Of a stretch of 64,000 nt of DNA, positions 49,495-59,029 are shown piece after piece. The notes under the pieces are model-generated. The model was not told the origin of the DNA and did not search any database. It saw only the letters and a program-made list of their open reading frames with translations. The stretch covers positions 186,001-250,000 of the forward strand of contig OZ239982.1 in NCBI GenBank assembly GCA_965197005.1, written 5' to 3'. Made by a program: the position numbers and the translations under genes. The DNA is from G965197005 sp965197005. GTDB taxonomy: Bacteria > Pseudomonadota > Gammaproteobacteria > Pseudomonadales > Oceanobacteraceae. Every line of letters begins with the position of its first letter. Within the stretch, counting starts at the first letter, position 1.

Positions 49495-52070
49495 GCGCTA
49501 AATATAAATCCGTGTTCGCCACAACTTACTTTGATTGTTTGTCCTGAGACAAATTGACCGCTTAGTAAGTCTTGAGCTAAGGGGTTTTCTATCCATTGCT
49601 GAATGGCGCGTTTGAGTGGACGTGCGCCGTAGGTGGGGTCGTAACCTAGGTCTACTAGTTTATCAATGGCGTCTGCTTCTAGTTCTAGGGTTAGGTTGCG
49701 TTCATTTAAACGATTTCTTAATAGGTTAAGTTGAATGTCTGCGATGCCTCTAATTTGTTCTTTAGCAAGGGGGTGAAAGACAACTGTTTCGTCAATACGG
49801 TTGATAAATTCAGGACGAAAATGGTTGCCGACGACTTCCATTACGGCATTTTGCATTTGTGTGTAGCTGTCATTGTTCATGCTTTGGATTATGTCTGAGC
49901 CTAGATTTGAGGTCATAACGAGTACGCAGTTTTTAAAGTCTACACGTCGCCCTTGCCCGTCGGTGAGTTGTCCGTCATCTAGTACTTGTAATAAGATGTT
50001 AAAGACATCTGGGTGGGCTTTTTCTACCTCGTCTAATAAAATCACTGAGTAGGGCTTGCGCCTAACGGTTTCTGTTAATAAGCCGCCTTCTTCGTAACCA
50101 ACGTATCCGGGAGGTGCGCCAATTAATCGGGCTACAGAGTGTTTTTCCATGTATTCAGACATGTCAATGCGTACCATGGCTTCTTTGCTGTCAAACATAA
50201 ATTGTGCTAGGGCTTTGCATAGCTCGGTTTTGCCTACGCCTGTTGGTCCTAAGAATAAAAATGAGCCGTTGGGTCGGTTTGGGTCGGATAGTCCTGCTCG
50301 GGCACGTCTTACGGCGTTGGCAACTGCGGTTATTGCTTGCTCTTGTCCTATTACGGCTTGGTGTAAGATTTGTTCCATTTTGATGAGTTTGTCTCGTTCT
50401 CCTTCAAGCATTTTGTTTACGGGTACGCCTGTCCATTTGCTGACTATTTCGGCAATTTCGTCTTCGGTGACTTTATTGCGTAGTAGGCTAAAGGGTTGTT
50501 GCTCTGCGTTTTCATGGTTGTTTGCTTGTGCAATTTTTTGTTCTAATTCAGGAATGCTGCCATATTGTAGTTCTGACATGCGTTGTAAATCGCCATTGCG
50601 TTTTGCTGCGTCCATTTCTATACGAGCTTGTTCTAGCTGTTCTTTGATTTTTGATTCGCTTTCTAGTATGTCTTTTTCTTTTTTCCAGATGGCTTCTAGT
50701 TCGATGTAGCTTTTGCCAACTTTATTGATTTCATTGTTTAGGTCTTTTAGACGTGCTTTGGCGGCATTGTCTTTTTCTTTACGCAGTGCTTCGCGTTCAA
50801 TTTTAAGTTGGATTAGTCGTCGTTCTAGTTTGTCCATTTGTTGGGGTTTGGAGTCTATTTCCATGCGAATAACGGAGGCGGCTTCGTCAATTAGGTCGAT
50901 GGCTTTGTCGGGTAGGCGGCGGTCTGCTATGTAGCGTTGGGATAGTTTGGCGGCGGCAATAATTGCACTGTCGGTAATTTGTACGCCATGGTGTACTTCA
51001 TAGCGTTCTTTTAGTCCTCTTAATATGGCAATGCTGTCTTCTACGCTGGGTTCGTCAACCAGTACTTTTTGAAAGCGTCTTTCTAGGGCGGCATCTTTTT
51101 CGATGTGTTGGCGGTATTCATCTAAAGTGGTTGCGCCTACACAGTGTAGTTCTCCTCTGGCTAAAGCGGGTTTGAGCATGTTGCCTGCGTCCATTGCACC
51201 ATCTGCTTTGCCTGCACCGACCATAGTGTGTAATTCATCAATGAATAAAATAATGCGACCTTCGTCTTTGGCTACGTCTTTGAGTACTGATTTGAGCCGT
51301 TCTTCAAATTCGCCACGATATTTTGCGCCTGCTAGTAAGGTGCCCATATCAAGAGATAGAATGCGTTTTTGTTTGAGATTTTCTGGTACTTCGCCGTTAA
51401 TAATGCGTTGTGCTAGCCCTTCGATAACGGCGGTTTTGCCTACGCCAGGTTGTCCAATTAGTACGGGGTTGTTTTTGGTTCTACGTTGTAATACTTGTAT
51501 GGTGCGACGAATTTCATCATCACGCCCGATGACGGGATCTAATTTGCCTGCTTCGGCGCGTTCGGTTAGGTCTATGCAGAATTTAGATAGTGCTTGTCGA
51601 TTGTCTTCGCTGTTGGCTGCGGTGACTTTCTCGCCTTTGCGTATTTCTTCTATTGCTTTGTTGAGCTTGTCTTTGGTGAGACCTATTTGTTTGAAGAGTG
51701 CGCCAATTTCGCCTCTTTCTTCTAGCAGACAAAATAGAAATATCTCGGAAGATAAAAAGCTGTCGCCTCGTTTGTTGCTTTCTTTTTCTGCTAAATTTAG
51801 CACTCTGGCTAAATTTTGTGCCATTTGAATTTGTCCGTCGGGATTATTGATGGTGGTTTGTTTTTGTAAGATATGGTCAAGTTGTGTTGCCATGTCATTA
51901 ATATGAACGCCTGCACGTTTAAAGATGTCTTTGACGTTGCTTTGGGTTTGTTCAAATAACGCTAGCAGTAGATGTACGCTATCAATTTGGTTGTGGTCAT
52001 TGGCAATGGCAATGCTTTGGCTTTCTGCTAAGGCATTTTGCATACTGGTGGTTAATTTTTCCATTCTCAT
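49491..52070 (-). CDS. clpB: disaggregating chaperone ClpB
   Basis: An 859-residue AAA+ protein. It has a Clp-N domain (1-145), NBD1 with Walker A GQPGVGKT (about 205) and LDMGTLLAGAKYRGEFEERL, a coiled-coil middle domain (about 400-530), and NBD2 with Walker A GPTGVGKT (about 606) and the LLDEVEKAHPDVFN Walker B. There is no ClpP loop. ClpB rescues aggregated proteins with DnaK. Full length; only the last residues (FIFSA) and the TGA stop are unusual, since the stop lies in the IS-like end. It has a sigma-32-type promoter at 52172-52198. Confidence 0.97.
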   Translation of the reverse strand: MRMEKLTTSMQNALAESQSIAIANDHNQIDSVHLLLALFEQTQSNVKDIFKRAGVHINDMATQLDHILQKQTTINNPDGQIQMAQNLARVLNLAEKESNKRGDSFLSSEIFLFCLLEERGEIGALFKQIGLTKDKLNKAIEEIRKGEKVTAANSEDNRQALSKFCIDLTERAEAGKLDPVIGRDDEIRRTIQVLQRRTKNNPVLIGQPGVGKTAVIEGLAQRIINGEVPENLKQKRILSLDMGTLLAGAKYRGEFEERLKSVLKDVAKDEGRIILFIDELHTMVGAGKADGAMDAGNMLKPALARGELHCVGATTLDEYRQHIEKDAALERRFQKVLVDEPSVEDSIAILRGLKERYEVHHGVQITDSAIIAAAKLSQRYIADRRLPDKAIDLIDEAASVIRMEIDSKPQQMDKLERRLIQLKIEREALRKEKDNAAKARLKDLNNEINKVGKSYIELEAIWKKEKDILESESKIKEQLEQARIEMDAAKRNGDLQRMSELQYGSIPELEQKIAQANNHENAEQQPFSLLRNKVTEDEIAEIVSKWTGVPVNKMLEGERDKLIKMEQILHQAVIGQEQAITAVANAVRRARAGLSDPNRPNGSFLFLGPTGVGKTELCKALAQFMFDSKEAMVRIDMSEYMEKHSVARLIGAPPGYVGYEEGGLLTETVRRKPYSVILLDEVEKAHPDVFNILLQVLDDGQLTDGQGRRVDFKNCVLVMTSNLGSDIIQSMNNDSYTQMQNAVMEVVGNHFRPEFINRIDETVVFHPLAKEQIRGIADIQLNLLRNRLNERNLTLELEADAIDKLVDLGYDPTYGARPLKRAIQQWIENPLAQDLLSGQFVSGQTIKVSCGEHGFIFSA

Positions 52071-52171
52071 AACGTCTACCTTTACGGTTAATGGTTTAAA
52101 AAGTCATTAGTATAGTTGTGTTTAGGCAAACACACAGGCTAAGATTTTGTGGTTTGTCTGTTTGTATTGGT

Positions 52172-52198
52172 AATATGGGCGTATGAGTAAAATTCAAG
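52172..52198 (-). promoter_or_regulatory. sigma-32 heat-shock promoter of clpB
   Basis: On the minus strand CTTGAA (52193-52198), a 13-bp spacer and CCCATATT (52172-52179, preceded by G) match the RpoH consensus CTTGAAA-N11-16-CCCCATnT. Transcription would start about 95 nt before the clpB ATG. Confidence 0.8.
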
Positions 52199-52268
52199 TT
52201 AAATGGGTGGAAAATTTATTTTTCTAATAGTGGGTGTTTGCTAAATGGGCTGGGTTGGGGGGGTAAAT

Positions 52269-52297
52269 AGGGCTTTTTAATTTGTTTAAAAAGCCCT
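52269..52297. other. 12-bp inverted repeat between purD and clpB
   Basis: AGGGCTTTTTAA (52269-52280) and TTAAAAAGCCCT (52286-52297) form a perfect stem with a 5-nt loop. It lies 42 bp past the purD stop. The T-run is inside the stem, so it is an atypical terminator for purD at best. Confidence 0.5.
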
Positions 52298-52338
52298 TAG
52301 GTTTGTGTGTAGACATGGGGTTGAGGTTGATTTGTTGT

Positions 52339-53634
52339 TTATGGGGTGCTGTTTTTTTCTCGATTGATGGCTTGGTAACCAATGTCTTTGCGGTAGAACA
52401 TGCCGTTAAATTGCACGCGGCTAATGAGTGCATGGGCTTGGGTTTGGGCATCTTGCACGCTGTTGCCTAGGGCGGTGGCGCATAAAACTCGACCGCCTGC
52501 GGTGACTATTTCTCCTTGGGCATTCATTTTAGTGCCTGCATGAAAGAGTTTGATGTTGTCTTGTGGTTGCGTTGGTGGTTGGATGTGAATGCTATCGCCT
52601 TTTGGGTAGTCGTTTGGGTAGCCTTGGGCGGCAAGTACAACGCCGAGTGCTTTGCGTTGATCCCATAGGGCGGTTTGTTGGTCTAGTTGGTGGTTAATGG
52701 CGGCCATGCAGTGTTCTAGGAGATTGGATTTTAGGCGTAACATGATGGGTTGCGTTTCTGGATCTCCAAAGCGGCAGTTAAATTCAATGACTTTGGGGTC
52801 TCCTTGCGGGCTAATCATTAGACCTGCGTATAAAAACCCTGTGTAAGGTGCGCCTTCTTGTGACATGCCTTTGACGGTGGGTATGATGATTTCTTGCATG
52901 ATGCGTTGGTGAGTTTGTGTATCAACTACGGGGGCTGGGGAGTATGCGCCCATGCCGCCTGTGTTTGCTCCTTTGTCGCCTTCGTTTACGGGTTTGTGGT
53001 CTTGGCTGGTTGCCATAGGGAGAATATGCTCGCCGTCAACCATGACTATGAAGCTGGCTTCTTCGCCTGTTAAAAATTCTTCTATGACAACTTGGTGTCC
53101 TGCTTCGCCAAAGCAGTTGCCTGCTAGCATGTCACGCACGGCTTGTTCTGCTTGGGCATTTGTTTGGGCGACGATAACGCCTTTACCTGCGGCTAGTCCA
53201 TCGGCTTTAATGACGATGGGTGCGCCTTGTTGTTGAATGTATTTTAGGGCAGGCTCTAGTTGGTTGAATGTTTGGTATGCGGCGGTGGGTATGTGGTGCC
53301 GTGCTAGAAAGTCTTTGCTAAAACTTTTTGAGCCTTCTAGTTGGGCTGCTTTTTGGGTTGGTCCAAAAATAGCTAGGTTGTGTGCTTGAAAAGCGTCAAC
53401 AATACCTGCTACTAGTGGTGCTTCAGGGCCGACGATTGTGAGGTCTATGTGTTGTTCTTTGGCAAAGTCAATGAGTGTTTTAAAGTCTAGGGGGTCAATG
53501 TTGATGTTTTTTACTTTTGTTTCTAGTGCCGTGCCTGCATTGCCGGGGGCGACGTAAACTTGTTGTGCGTGTTGTGCTGCTTTAAAGGCGAGGGCGTGTT
53601 CTCGTCCACCACTACCGATAATTAGTACTTTCAT
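52339..53634 (-). CDS. purD: phosphoribosylamine-glycine ligase
   Basis: A 431-residue ATP-grasp enzyme that makes glycinamide ribonucleotide in purine synthesis. MKVLIIGSGGREHALAFKAA, PIVIKADGLAAGKGVIVAQT, GDKGANTGGMGAYSPAP and FNCRFGDPETQPIM are the GARS signatures. It is the last gene of dusB-fis-purH-purD, 17 nt after purH. Usual length. Confidence 0.97.
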   Translation of the reverse strand: MKVLIIGSGGREHALAFKAAQHAQQVYVAPGNAGTALETKVKNINIDPLDFKTLIDFAKEQHIDLTIVGPEAPLVAGIVDAFQAHNLAIFGPTQKAAQLEGSKSFSKDFLARHHIPTAAYQTFNQLEPALKYIQQQGAPIVIKADGLAAGKGVIVAQTNAQAEQAVRDMLAGNCFGEAGHQVVIEEFLTGEEASFIVMVDGEHILPMATSQDHKPVNEGDKGANTGGMGAYSPAPVVDTQTHQRIMQEIIIPTVKGMSQEGAPYTGFLYAGLMISPQGDPKVIEFNCRFGDPETQPIMLRLKSNLLEHCMAAINHQLDQQTALWDQRKALGVVLAAQGYPNDYPKGDSIHIQPPTQPQDNIKLFHAGTKMNAQGEIVTAGGRVLCATALGNSVQDAQTQAHALISRVQFNGMFYRKDIGYQAINREKNSTP

Positions 53635-53651
53635 TTGTTCCTCTCTATCTC

Positions 53652-55238
53652 TTAGTGTTTGAAATGGCGTATGGCGGTAAATAGCATGCCAATATTGGCT
53701 TCGTTGGCGGCACTAATTACTTCGTCATCACGCATGGAACCACCAGGTTGAATGATGGCTTGTATGCCTGCTTGAGCTGCTTGGTCTATGCCATCACGAA
53801 ACGGGAAAAACGCATCAGATGCCATGACTGCACCTTTGACACTGAGACCTGCATGTTCTGCTTTTATGGCTGCAATGCGTGCGGAGTTGACACGGCTCAT
53901 CTGTCCTGCGCCTATGCCTATGGTGGCCCCATTTTGGGCATATACAATGGCGTTGGATTTGACAAATTTGGCAACGCTCCATGCAAATAGTAGGTCTCTT
54001 TTTTGGGTTTCACTAATGCTTTGCTTGGTTACGCATTTAAGTTGTTCTGCATCGTATAGAGTTTGGTCTTCGTCTTGTATGAGTACGCCACCATTAATGC
54101 GTTTGTAGTCGAGTCTGGATTCTGGGTTGGGGTTAAATTCGCCTGTGGTGAGTAAGCGTACATTGGGCTTTTGAGCAATTTGTTCAAGGGCGGCTTCTTC
54201 TACTTCGGGGGCAATAATCACTTCAACAAATTGCTGTTCTATGATGTATTTTGCGGTGTCTTTATCGAGTTTACGATTAAAGGCGATGATGCCACCAAAG
54301 GCGGATTCTGGGTCTGTTCTGTATGCCAGTTTGTAGGCGTTTAAGATGCCTTGTTCGCAAATGGCAACACCACATGGGTTGGCATGTTTTACGATTACAC
54401 AGGCGGGTTCTGCAAAAGATTTGACGCATTCAAGGGCGGCATCGGTGTCGGCGACGTTGTTATATGATAGGGCTTTGCCTTGATGAATGATGGCTTTGGC
54501 AATGGAGTCTGAGCTGGCATCTTGTGTGAGATAAAAGGCGGCTTTTTGGTGTGGGTTTTCGCCATAGCGTAAGTCTTGTTTTTTGCTGAGATTTAGATAG
54601 GTGTTGTTGGCAAAAGGGACTATTTCTAGTGGTTTTTTGCTGGGTTCTTGAATGCGGCTTAGGTATTCGCTAATCATGCTGTCGTATGTAGCAGTATGGG
54701 CGAAGGCTTTGCAGGCAAGTTGAAAGCGTTTTTCTAAGTTTAGCCCTTGGTGTTTGTCTAATTCGGCGATGATGGTAGGGTAATCGTTGGGGTCTACCAC
54801 TACGCTAACCCATGCGTGGTTTTTGGCACTAGAGCGCACCATAGCAGGGCCGCCAATGTCTATATTTTCAATGGCATCGAAGAGACTACAGTCTGCTTTT
54901 GCTATGGTGTTGGCAAAGGGATATAGGTTGACAACAACTAGGTCTATAGGTGCGATGTCCTGTGCTTGCATGACTTGGCTGTCTTGGTCTCTGCGTCCTA
55001 AAATGCCACCATGAATTTTGGGGTGCAAGGTTTTTACTCGCCCGTCCATCATTTCTGCCATACCTGTGTAATCAGAGACTTCGGTAGCTGTAATCTGGTT
55101 CTCGCATAGCAGTTTGTAGGTGCCGCCAGTGGAGAGAATTTCGATATTCAGCTCGCTAAGTTTGTGTGCCAGTTCTAGCACGCCATGTTTGTCGCTTACG
55201 CTAATCAGCGCGCGTTTAATGGGATAAGTTGTTGTCAT
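53652..55238 (-). CDS. purH: bifunctional AICAR transformylase/IMP cyclohydrolase
   Basis: A 528-residue enzyme for the last two steps to IMP. The N-terminal MGS-like IMP cyclohydrolase domain (1-150) has LISVSDKHGVLELAHKLSEL and MMDGRVKTLHPKIHGGILGR. The C-terminal transformylase domain (200-528) has LRYGENPHQKAAFYL, CVIVKHANPCGVA with the catalytic Lys-His, and GIGAGQMSRVNSARIA. It lies 20 nt after fis. Confidence 0.97.
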   Translation of the reverse strand: MTTTYPIKRALISVSDKHGVLELAHKLSELNIEILSTGGTYKLLCENQITATEVSDYTGMAEMMDGRVKTLHPKIHGGILGRRDQDSQVMQAQDIAPIDLVVVNLYPFANTIAKADCSLFDAIENIDIGGPAMVRSSAKNHAWVSVVVDPNDYPTIIAELDKHQGLNLEKRFQLACKAFAHTATYDSMISEYLSRIQEPSKKPLEIVPFANNTYLNLSKKQDLRYGENPHQKAAFYLTQDASSDSIAKAIIHQGKALSYNNVADTDAALECVKSFAEPACVIVKHANPCGVAICEQGILNAYKLAYRTDPESAFGGIIAFNRKLDKDTAKYIIEQQFVEVIIAPEVEEAALEQIAQKPNVRLLTTGEFNPNPESRLDYKRINGGVLIQDEDQTLYDAEQLKCVTKQSISETQKRDLLFAWSVAKFVKSNAIVYAQNGATIGIGAGQMSRVNSARIAAIKAEHAGLSVKGAVMASDAFFPFRDGIDQAAQAGIQAIIQPGGSMRDDEVISAANEANIGMLFTAIRHFKH

Positions 55239-55258
55239 TTATATCTGCTCTTGTGGGG

Positions 55259-55552
55259 TTATAGCAAACCGTACCGTTTTAGTTTTTTGCGTAAGGTGCC
55301 ACGGTTGATGTTGAGTACTTTGGCGGCTTTGGTTTGGTTGTCTCTGGTGTATTTCATTATCATGGTCATAAGTGGTGCTTCTACTTCTTGTAATACCATG
55401 TCGTATACGTTGCTGGCTGTTTGTCCGTCTAGTTGGTCAAAGTAGCTTTGCATGGCGGTTTCTACACAGTCGCGCAGACAGCCGTGCCCTTCGTCAATAA
55501 GCGGTTGTTTGCCGTTGGCAAGGGCTGGGTTGTTGTTGGATTGATTTGTCAT
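55259..55552 (-). CDS. fis: DNA-binding protein Fis
   Basis: A 97-residue nucleoid protein. The C-terminal helix-turn-helix NQTKAAKVLNINRGTLRKKL is nearly identical to E. coli Fis, and LVLQEVEAPLMTMIMKYTRD forms the dimer helices. As in many gammaproteobacteria it follows dusB (27 nt). Here it also precedes purH. Confidence 0.96.
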   Translation of the reverse strand: MTNQSNNNPALANGKQPLIDEGHGCLRDCVETAMQSYFDQLDGQTASNVYDMVLQEVEAPLMTMIMKYTRDNQTKAAKVLNINRGTLRKKLKRYGLL

Positions 55553-55579
55553 ATTTTACCTCTATAAGTGTTGTTGTAA

Positions 55580-56584
55580 TTAGGCAGCTTGGCGTTGGTT
55601 GTATTTAATTTGTAAGAAAAAATCATCTAATGCCTGAAACTGCTGTTTGGTGTTGCTAAGTTGATTAAATTGTTGTTGCCATGTGCGTGGTTCTATAAGC
55701 CACTTTTGGGCATACCAGTTCATGTGCTTGCGAGCAATACGTATGCCTTGAGTTGTGCCGTAAAAATGGTGCAATGCCTTTAGGTGTTGGTGCATAAGTT
55801 GAACGATGGCTTTTTTGCTGGGTAATTCAGGTAATGTTTGGTGTTGTAAAAAGTGGTTGATTTGCTTGAATATCCAAGGATTGCCTTGGGCTTCTCTGCC
55901 AATGAGTATACCTGCAGCGCCTGTTTGTGTGAGTACGGTTTGTGCTTGTTGTGCGGTGCATATATCGCCATTGGCAAAGACCGGTATGCTGATACATTTT
56001 ACGACATCTTTAATAGGGCGGTAATCAACGGGTGCTTTGTAGCCACAAGCACGGGTGCGCCCATGTATGGATAGCGCACTAATGCCTGCTTGTTCTGCAA
56101 TTTGTGCAATGCGTGTGGCATTAATGTTGGTTTTATCCCAACCAGTACGAATTTTTAGGGTAACAGGGACAGTCACTGCTTTAACTACGGCCTGTAAAAT
56201 GTCTGTTACTAATGGTTCATTTTTTAATAAAGCTGAACCTGCTGCTTTATTACACACTTTTTTTGCAGGACAGCCCATATTAATGTCAATAATGTGTGCG
56301 CCTTTTTGAACATTGTAAATGGCGGCTTGAGCCATTTGTTGAGCATCTCCGCCTGCGATTTGTACGGCAATAGGGGCAGGCTCTCCAGTATGATTTAAGC
56401 GTAATTGGGATTTGCGTGTATGTCTTAAAGCGGGATTAGCAGAGACCATTTCTCCAAATACTAAGGCGGCACCCTGTTGTTGGCATAAATAGCGAAATGG
56501 ACGGTCGGTAACGCCTGCCATCGGTGCGAGCAGTGCACGTCCTGTTAGGGTGTAAGGACCAATTTGAATGCGGTTTGAATCCAT
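55580..56584 (-). CDS. dusB: tRNA-dihydrouridine synthase B
   Basis: A 334-residue flavoenzyme that reduces uridine in tRNA D-loops. RALLAPMAGVTDRPFRYLCQ binds FMN, and DINMGCPAKKVCNKAAGSAL contains the catalytic Cys. The KIRTGWDKTNIN and GILIGREAQGNPWIF stretches are typical of DusB. It is the promoter-proximal gene of the operon, divergent from gtsA. Confidence 0.96.
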   Translation of the reverse strand: MDSNRIQIGPYTLTGRALLAPMAGVTDRPFRYLCQQQGAALVFGEMVSANPALRHTRKSQLRLNHTGEPAPIAVQIAGGDAQQMAQAAIYNVQKGAHIIDINMGCPAKKVCNKAAGSALLKNEPLVTDILQAVVKAVTVPVTLKIRTGWDKTNINATRIAQIAEQAGISALSIHGRTRACGYKAPVDYRPIKDVVKCISIPVFANGDICTAQQAQTVLTQTGAAGILIGREAQGNPWIFKQINHFLQHQTLPELPSKKAIVQLMHQHLKALHHFYGTTQGIRIARKHMNWYAQKWLIEPRTWQQQFNQLSNTKQQFQALDDFFLQIKYNQRQAA

Positions 56585-56684
56585 TATACATAGGCGCTGG
56601 TTAAAAAAGGAGCAGTATCATACCGACTTTATAAGAAGTTTTAAAGACTTTGAGTGAAAAAAAATACAATCTTTATCTTTATCT

Positions 56685-56721
56685 CATAATACGGTAGCCA
56701 AAATGTTTTTTCCGTATTATG
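56685..56721. promoter_or_regulatory. inverted repeat in the dusB-gtsA divergent region
   Basis: CATAATACGG (56685-56694) and CCGTATTATG (56712-56721) are perfect 10-bp arms with a 17-bp spacer, 75 bp before gtsA. The 27-bp centre-to-centre distance and the position fit an operator; a leader hairpin is the alternative. No regulator gene lies beside it. Confidence 0.6.
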
Positions 56722-56795
56722 GTTAGCCTTCGTCATACAAGATTTGTATGCGTATTTTATAGGAAAATTGATTGACAACAATGAGGAAAACAATA

Positions 56796-58061
56796 ATGAA
56801 ACTAACTCTAAATAAAACTTTAAAAGCGGCAACTTTAGCAGCTTCTTTATTAACTTTGAGCAGTACTGCGAGTGCTGGTAAAGTTGAAGTATTACACTGG
56901 TGGACATCTGGCGGCGAAGCTAAAGCTGCTGGCGAGTTGAAAAAACTGGTCACTAAAGAAGGGCATGAGTGGAAAGATTTTGCAGTTGCAGGTGGCGGCG
57001 GTGAGAACGCCATGACGGTATTAAAATCTCGTGCGGTATCAGGCAAACCGCCTGCTGCGGCTCAAATTAAAGGACCAGAAATTCAAAACTGGGCTGATCT
57101 TGGATTTTTAGCCAACCTTGATGCGGTGGCACAGAAAAATAATTGGGATAAGCAATTACCAAAAGTTGTCTCTAATATTATGAAATATAAAGGTAGCTAT
57201 GTTGCTGTGCCAGTTAATGTGCATCGGGTAAACTGGCTGTGGGCAAACAAGGCAATTTTTGACAAGGTGGGTGTGAGCGCACCGAAAACTTGGGACGAAT
57301 TTTTAGCCGTTGCTGAAAAAATAAAAAAAGCAGGTTACATTGCATTGGCGCATGGTGGACAGCCTTGGCAAGATGCAACGTTATTTGAGTCGGTTGCCTT
57401 GGGCGTGGGTGGTGTGGATTTTTACCAAAAAGCCTTAGTGCAAGCTGACCCTAAAGCCATTAATAGTGCCACTATGGTTAAAGTATTGGAGACCTTGCGT
57501 AAAGTCAGTGCTTATATGGATAAAGATCAAGCAGGACGTGAGTGGAATTTAGCTACCTCTATGGTTATTAAAGGTCAGGCGGCAATGCAACTGATGGGCG
57601 ACTGGGCAAAAGGAGAGTTTAGTGCTGCAGGTAAAGTGCCTGGTAAGGATTATTTGTGTGTGCCAGCTCCTGGTACTTATAATGATTTTACCTTTAATAT
57701 TGATAGTATGGCGATGTTTAAGGTTAAAAATAAAGAAGATCAAAAAGCACAAGCTGATTTGGCTCGCTTGATTTTAGAGCCTAAATTTCAAACGGTGTTT
57801 AATTTGAATAAAGGTTCCATTCCTGTGCGTACAGATATCTCTATGGATAAGTTTGATGATTGCGCTAAACGCTCTATGAATGAATTTAAAGCGACGGCAA
57901 AAACAGGTGGGTTAGTGCCTAGTTTTGCACATGGTATGGCGTTACAACCAGGTGTGCAGGGTGCGATTTTTGATACGGTAACCAATTTCTTAAATAGCAA
58001 AAAACAATCTGCTAAAAATGCGGCTGCCAAAATGGCAAAAGCGGTTAAAAGCGCATCTTAG
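56796..58061 (+). CDS. gtsA: glucose-type ABC transporter substrate-binding protein
   Basis: A 421-residue periplasmic binding protein with signal peptide ending STASA (about 28). KVEVLHWWTSGGEAKAAGEL, AQIKGPEIQNWADLGFLANL, PVNVHRVNWLWANKAIFDKV and LAHGGQPWQDATLFE closely resemble Pseudomonas GtsA, the glucose-binding protein. The ATG at 56796 has AGGA 8 nt upstream; the upstream in-frame starts at 56781 and 56772 are less likely. The motif AACAATAA overlaps the start, as in targets of Crc/Hfq repression. A terminator follows the gene, so that the binding protein is made in excess over the permeases. Confidence 0.92.
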   Translation: MKLTLNKTLKAATLAASLLTLSSTASAGKVEVLHWWTSGGEAKAAGELKKLVTKEGHEWKDFAVAGGGGENAMTVLKSRAVSGKPPAAAQIKGPEIQNWADLGFLANLDAVAQKNNWDKQLPKVVSNIMKYKGSYVAVPVNVHRVNWLWANKAIFDKVGVSAPKTWDEFLAVAEKIKKAGYIALAHGGQPWQDATLFESVALGVGGVDFYQKALVQADPKAINSATMVKVLETLRKVSAYMDKDQAGREWNLATSMVIKGQAAMQLMGDWAKGEFSAAGKVPGKDYLCVPAPGTYNDFTFNIDSMAMFKVKNKEDQKAQADLARLILEPKFQTVFNLNKGSIPVRTDISMDKFDDCAKRSMNEFKATAKTGGLVPSFAHGMALQPGVQGAIFDTVTNFLNSKKQSAKNAAAKMAKAVKSAS

Positions 58062-58078
58062 TTATGCAATAAATGAAA

Positions 58079-58104
58079 GAGCCTGTTTTGCAGGCTCTTT
58101 TTTT
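58079..58104 (+). terminator. intra-operon terminator between gtsA and gtsB
   Basis: GAGCCTG (58079-58085) and CAGGCTC (58091-58097) with loop TTTTG, followed by seven T. Partial termination here would favour gtsA mRNA. Confidence 0.92.
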
Positions 58105-58135
58105 ATTTAACCTAATTTAAGGATAAAAAATAATA

Positions 58136-59029
58136 ATGACGCTTTCTAGAATCTTAAAATCCTTGCAGCACTGGCTTCCTAAGCTGGTTCTTAGCCCAAC
58201 TATGCTGATAGCTTTGGTATTTATTTATGGGTTTGTTATTTGGACGGGGGTCTTGTCTGTTACTAAGTCACGTATGTTGCCGCAATATGATTTTGTGGGT
58301 TTTTTACAATATAGCAAACTCTTAGAGAATGAACGTTGGGGCGTTGCTTCATGGAATATATTGGTCTTTGGTGGTTTATTTATTCTTATTTGTCTTTTAT
58401 TAGGTGTGTTTCTGGCGATTTTTTTAGATCAAAAAATTCGTGCTGAAGGAGTCTTGCGGACGGTCTTTTTATATCCAATGGCTCTGTCTTTTATTGTCAC
58501 AGGTACAGCTTGGAAGTGGATTTTAAACCCTGGCTTGGGGCTGGAAAAGCTCGCCCATGATATGGGATTTAGCAGCTTTAGTTTTAATTGGCTGGTCGAT
58601 TCTGATATGGCGATTTATACCTTGGTTATCGCTGCCGTTTGGCAGTCATCAGGGTTTGTTATGGCATTATTTTTAGCAGGTTTGCGTGGTATTGATAGTA
58701 ATCTAATTAAAGCGGCACAACTGGACGGAGCCAATATAGTGACCATTTATCGACGTATTATTTTGCCGCAATTGCGCCCTGTGTTTTTTAGTGCTTTTAT
58801 TATTCTCTCGCACATTGCCATTAAAAGTTTTGATTTGGTTATGGCGTTAACTGGTGGAGGGCCAGGTTATGCCACCGATTTGCCCGCTACCTTTATGTAT
58901 ACCACTGCGTTTACTCGTGCACAAATGGGCTTAGGTGCTGCCAGTGCGATGATGATGCTGGCGGTTGTATTGGCTATTTTAGTGCCGTATTTGTATTCAG
59001 AATTGCGTGAGGGTAAAGAGCATGGCTAA
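58136..59029 (+). CDS. gtsB: glucose-type ABC transporter permease GtsB
   Basis: A 297-residue MalF-like permease with six membrane helices and the coupling loop KAAQLDGANIVTIYRRIILP. The sequence around LVFIYGFVIWTGVLSVTKSR and LTGGGPGYATDLPATFMYTT is typical of GtsB. It overlaps gtsC by 8 bp. AATAATAA overlaps the start codon, again a possible Crc/Hfq site. Confidence 0.92.
   Translation: MTLSRILKSLQHWLPKLVLSPTMLIALVFIYGFVIWTGVLSVTKSRMLPQYDFVGFLQYSKLLENERWGVASWNILVFGGLFILICLLLGVFLAIFLDQKIRAEGVLRTVFLYPMALSFIVTGTAWKWILNPGLGLEKLAHDMGFSSFSFNWLVDSDMAIYTLVIAAVWQSSGFVMALFLAGLRGIDSNLIKAAQLDGANIVTIYRRIILPQLRPVFFSAFIILSHIAIKSFDLVMALTGGGPGYATDLPATFMYTTAFTRAQMGLGAASAMMMLAVVLAILVPYLYSELREGKEHG

Noticed and set aside
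50149..51828. Long plus-strand frames (186 and 241 codons) opposite clpB
   Set aside because: Ser/Arg/Leu-rich shadows of the clpB coding strand with no family resemblance.
52269..52297. Classic rho-independent terminator for purD
   Set aside because: The stem is perfect, but the T-run lies within the stem and no U-tail follows on the minus strand, so it is listed only as an inverted repeat.
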